Of a DNA stretch of 8,525 bases, positions 6,283-8,525 are shown in pieces (position 1 is the first letter of the stretch; each line of letters opens with the position of its first letter). This DNA is from UBA5266 sp964610025 (GTDB lineage Bacteria > Bacteroidota > Bacteroidia > Bacteroidales > WCHB1-69). The position numbers were made by a program, and so were the translations under genes. The notes below the pieces were generated by a model that did not search any database, was not told where the DNA came from, and saw only the letters and a list, made by a program, of their open reading frames with translations. The DNA is taken from assembly GCA_964610025.1 (NCBI GenBank), contig CAZSTX010000055.1:1-8525 (forward strand), given 5' to 3'.

Positions 6283-7746
6283 ATGCAGCATGTTTTAATT
6301 TTACTTGACGATTTAAAAGAGTGGAATCCATTTTATAAAACTAATACAATATTAAGCGTATCAGATTATTTACAACATAATTCAAAAAATACTAATTCTA
6401 ACTTAGTTATTAATTTAAGTGCTAATCTTAATTATAATTCAGAAGGATATTATTGCTCTTTGTTAGCGCAAGCAAGAGGCGATAAAATTATTCCAAGTGT
6501 AGAAACAATTAATCGTTTAGAGACGGGAACAGGGATAAGAATGGATAATACATTGCACAAGCAATGTCATCAATGGATGCAAAAAAACAATATAACAGAT
6601 GATATTTTTTATATAAACATTTATTTTGGTATTTGTGAAGAAAAAGGAATGGAAAAAATAGCACGTTATATATTTGATTATTACCCATGTCCCATTTTAC
6701 GTGTAGGGTTTTATAGCAAATCACGAAATCAAATAGAAAGTGTACAAGCACTCTCATTAAATGAGTTGACAGAAAAAGAACAAGATGTTTTTGCCAATGC
6801 TTTAGATAGTTTTAATAAAAAAATATGGCGTGAACCACGATCCCCAAAATCATATCGCTATAATTTGGCAATATTTCATGACCCTAAAGAAACTTTTCCG
6901 CCAAGTGATAAAAAAGCACTTTATAAATTTTTAGAAGTAGCAAAAAAAATGAATATTTATGCAGAACTTATTACCGAAGAAGACGCTACAAGACTAATGG
7001 AATTCGACGCTTTATTTATTCGCTCAACAACAGCACTCAATCATATTACTTATCATTTGTCGCAAAAAGCAAAACAAGCAGATATGGTCGTTATTGATGA
7101 CCCATTGTCTATTATACGATGCACAAATAAGGTTTATTTAAATGAATTATTAATAAAAGAAAAAATATTAGCACCTCAATCAATGCTTTTATTTCGTACT
7201 AATAAAAATAGTTTTGAAGATATTGTTAATCAATTAGGACTACCTTTTATTTTAAAAATACCTGATGGTTCTTTTTCATACAATATTCATAAAATAAACA
7301 GTAAAAACGAGCTTAACCTTTCATTAGAAGCACTTTTTTATAAATCATCTGTTTTGTTAGCACAAGAGTATATTCCTACTGATTTTGATTGGCGTATAGG
7401 AATATTGGAACATAAACCTTTGTTTGCGTGCAAATATTTTATGGCTAAAAACCATTGGCAAATATATAATCATGAAAAACAAGGAAAAGCAAGAACAGGA
7501 GGCTTTGAGACCATTCCTATTTATAAAGTCCCAAAAAATATTATTAAAACAGCCTTAAAAGTAACTTCTTATATCGGAGAGGGATTATATGGAGTTGATT
7601 TGAAGTTGATTAATAATAAGGCAATTGTAATCGAAGTGAATGATAATCCAAGTATTGACTATGAAGTAGAAGATGCTATATTAGGAGATGAACTGTATTA
7701 TAGAATATTAAACTATTTTACAACAGTCTTAGAAAATAGATTTTAA
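6283..7746 (+). CDS. RimK-like ATP-grasp ligase with N-terminal RLAN domain
   Basis: A 487-residue cytoplasmic protein. The N-terminal part (about 26-160) resembles the RLAN domain (RimK-like ATP-grasp N-terminal), with LVINLSANLNYNSEGYYCSL at 41-60, then LAQARGD and IIPSVETI. The C-terminal part (about 240-485) is an ATP-grasp fold: K283 in RCTNKVYLNELL and K325 in FILKIPDGS as likely ATP-binding lysines, QEYIPTDFDWRIGIL (361-375), CKYF with K384, then GVDLK with D439 and IEVNDNPS with E451 and N453 as Mg ligands. These residues look intact, so it should be active. Family members join a carboxylate to an amine via an acyl phosphate; RimK itself adds glutamates to ribosomal protein S6. The substrate of RLAN-type ligases is not known to me, and no acceptor peptide or partner enzyme lies nearby. 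It is too long and too divergent at the N-terminus to call rimK. It has its own promoter box and is transcribed divergently from the flavoprotein gene. Confidence 0.85.
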   Translation: MQHVLILLDDLKEWNPFYKTNTILSVSDYLQHNSKNTNSNLVINLSANLNYNSEGYYCSLLAQARGDKIIPSVETINRLETGTGIRMDNTLHKQCHQWMQKNNITDDIFYINIYFGICEEKGMEKIARYIFDYYPCPILRVGFYSKSRNQIESVQALSLNELTEKEQDVFANALDSFNKKIWREPRSPKSYRYNLAIFHDPKETFPPSDKKALYKFLEVAKKMNIYAELITEEDATRLMEFDALFIRSTTALNHITYHLSQKAKQADMVVIDDPLSIIRCTNKVYLNELLIKEKILAPQSMLLFRTNKNSFEDIVNQLGLPFILKIPDGSFSYNIHKINSKNELNLSLEALFYKSSVLLAQEYIPTDFDWRIGILEHKPLFACKYFMAKNHWQIYNHEKQGKARTGGFETIPIYKVPKNIIKTALKVTSYIGEGLYGVDLKLINNKAIVIEVNDNPSIDYEVEDAILGDELYYRILNYFTTVLENRF

Positions 7747-7829
7747 TTTTTCTTAATAATAATAGTCAAATCCAACAAAATTTGAATAACGGTATTGTTG
7801 TCTAAATTATAAGATAATTAATAAAAGTG

Positions 7830-7838
7830 TATTTTTGC
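7830..7838 (+). promoter_or_regulatory. Bacteroidota-type -7 promoter box TATTTTTGC upstream of the DUF2148 gene
   Basis: Exact TAnnTTTGC match ending 10 bases before the ATG at 7849. Transcription starting a few bases after the box would leave only about 4-7 leader bases, with no room for a Shine-Dalgarno site. The nearest upstream TTG (7798-7800) is farther than the usual -33 spacing. The rest of the 102-base gap after the ATP-grasp gene holds only a weak dyad (TCAAAT 7766-7771 with ATTTGA 7780-7785). Confidence 0.6.
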
Positions 7839-7848
7839 AGAAAAAAAC

Positions 7849-8373
7849 ATGATTCATAGATTAAATACAACAACTACTCAGAAAATAATAGAAGAAATAG
7901 GATTGCAATTAATGATAGCTGTAAAAACAGCTCCCAAAGCGAGAGGAAAAAACAGTGTAGAGATAATAATGCTCACAGACAACGACAAACTTCAATTGGC
8001 TAAAACAATGGACCAATTGTCAAAAACTGTAGCTACTGATTTTTTTAAAAGAGATGCAGAAAATGTAAGAAATGCACAAGCCGTTTTGTTATTAGCAGTT
8101 TATGATGAAGTAAAAGGATTAAATTGCCAATATTGTGGATTTAATTGTGCCGATAAACCAAGTGCTACACCTTGTGTATTTAATGTTATTGATTTAGGAA
8201 TTGCTTTAGGTTCTGCTGTCTCTTCGGCTATGCATTACAAATTAGACAATCGCATTATGTATTCGGCAGGAAAAGCTGCATTGAAATTACAACTTTTTGA
8301 TAAAAATATGCCAATAATTTTTGCAATTCCTCTTTCTGCAAGCGAAAAAAATATGTTTTTTGATAGAAAATAA
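7849..8373 (+). CDS. DUF2148 (COG4739) ferredoxin domain-containing protein
   Basis: A 174-residue protein matching the uncharacterised DUF2148 family, described as containing a ferredoxin domain. Visible family features: KTAPKARGKN (26-35), FFKRDAENVRNAQAVLL (65-81), a cysteine cluster C93-x2-C96-x3-C100-x8-C109 in the NCQYCGFNCADK region that could bind a 4Fe-4S cluster, then DLGIALGSAVSSAM (115-128) and LDNRIMYSAGKAA (132-144). No signal peptide or membrane helix is seen, so it is cytoplasmic. No function is established to my knowledge. Members are frequent in anaerobic bacteria and archaea, suggesting an electron-transfer or redox-sensing job. It stands alone behind its own promoter box, with tRNA-Val downstream. 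No strong terminator hairpin is visible after the stop. Confidence 0.87.
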   Translation: MIHRLNTTTTQKIIEEIGLQLMIAVKTAPKARGKNSVEIIMLTDNDKLQLAKTMDQLSKTVATDFFKRDAENVRNAQAVLLLAVYDEVKGLNCQYCGFNCADKPSATPCVFNVIDLGIALGSAVSSAMHYKLDNRIMYSAGKAALKLQLFDKNMPIIFAIPLSASEKNMFFDRK

Positions 8374-8454
8374 GATTTATGTTGCTGATAAATAATGATA
8401 TAAAATACGTTTTGTTTTTTTTAAGGACAATGAATTTTATTTTATAAAAAATTG

Positions 8455-8463
8455 TACCTTTGC
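8455..8463 (+). promoter_or_regulatory. Bacteroidota-type -7 promoter box TACCTTTGC upstream of tRNA-Val
   Basis: Exact TAnnTTTGC match ending 11 bases before the first base of the tRNA, as expected for a stable-RNA promoter with a short 5' leader. No clear -33 TTG is seen at the usual distance. Confidence 0.65.
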
Positions 8464-8474
8464 AAATTCAAAAA

Positions 8475-8525
8475 GGGAGTTTAGCTCAGCTGGTTCAGAG
8501 CATCTGCCTTACAAGCAGAGGGTCA
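8475..8525 (+). tRNA. tRNA-Val (anticodon TAC), 3' end cut by the window
   Basis: The 5' acceptor strand GGGAGTT (8475-8481) is followed by TA, a D-arm (GCTC 8484-8487 pairing with GAGC 8498-8501, loop AGCTGGTTCA), and an anticodon stem (TCTGC 8503-8507 with GCAGA 8515-8519). The loop is CTTACAA, placing anticodon TAC at 8510-8512, which reads the GTA/GTN valine codons. The T-arm, the 3' acceptor strand and any following tRNAs lie beyond the right edge. Confidence 0.95.

Noticed and set aside
6283..7746. Calling the ATP-grasp protein RimK (ribosomal S6 modification)
   Set aside because: It has a long RLAN N-terminal domain and is much longer than RimK; shared ATP-grasp chemistry does not establish the same substrate.
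8402..8421. AAAA-TACG-TTTT plus T-run as terminator of the DUF2148 gene
   Set aside because: A four-pair all-AT stem is not stable enough to support the call.
1..8525. CRISPR array, insertion sequence, phage or defence island
   Set aside because: No short direct repeats with spacers, transposase, integrase, terminal inverted repeats or known defence domains are visible.

Overview
The window comes from an AT-rich member of the Bacteroidota. Three things point there: a protein ending in a type IX secretion system (T9SS) type B sorting domain, several close matches to the Bacteroidota promoter box TAnnTTTG ahead of genes, and protein sequences typical of the phylum (DsbD, SmpB, HutI). A DUF2148 ferredoxin-like protein, a family common in anaerobes, hints at an anaerobic or microaerophilic lifestyle. 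The sequence does not allow a genus to be named.

Layout, left to right. Positions 1-1068 hold the 3' part of a secreted repeat protein, cut by the window edge. A forward group follows: imidazolonepropionase (hutI), folK overlapping its end, then a DsbD-type thiol:disulfide interchange protein with its own promoter box, and smpB. A flavodoxin-fold NAD(P)H:FMN reductase-like gene is convergent with smpB on the minus strand. A 236-base divergent intergenic region, rich in AT dyad symmetries, separates it from a forward gene for an RLAN plus RimK-like ATP-grasp ligase. Next is the DUF2148 Fe-S protein, and the window ends inside a tRNA-Val(TAC).

Most genes are housekeeping: histidine breakdown, folate synthesis, periplasmic reductant delivery and ribosome rescue. 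There is no CRISPR array, insertion sequence, phage gene or defence island. Two genes have little-known functions: the ATP-grasp ligase (6283-7746), which should make an amide or peptide bond on an unknown substrate, and the DUF2148 protein (7849-8373). The hutI/folK overlap joins a histidine-degradation step to folate synthesis. The next step of one histidine route uses tetrahydrofolate, so the pairing may be meaningful, but this is inference. Four TAnnTTTGC boxes lie close to the genes they precede and imply very short mRNA leaders.
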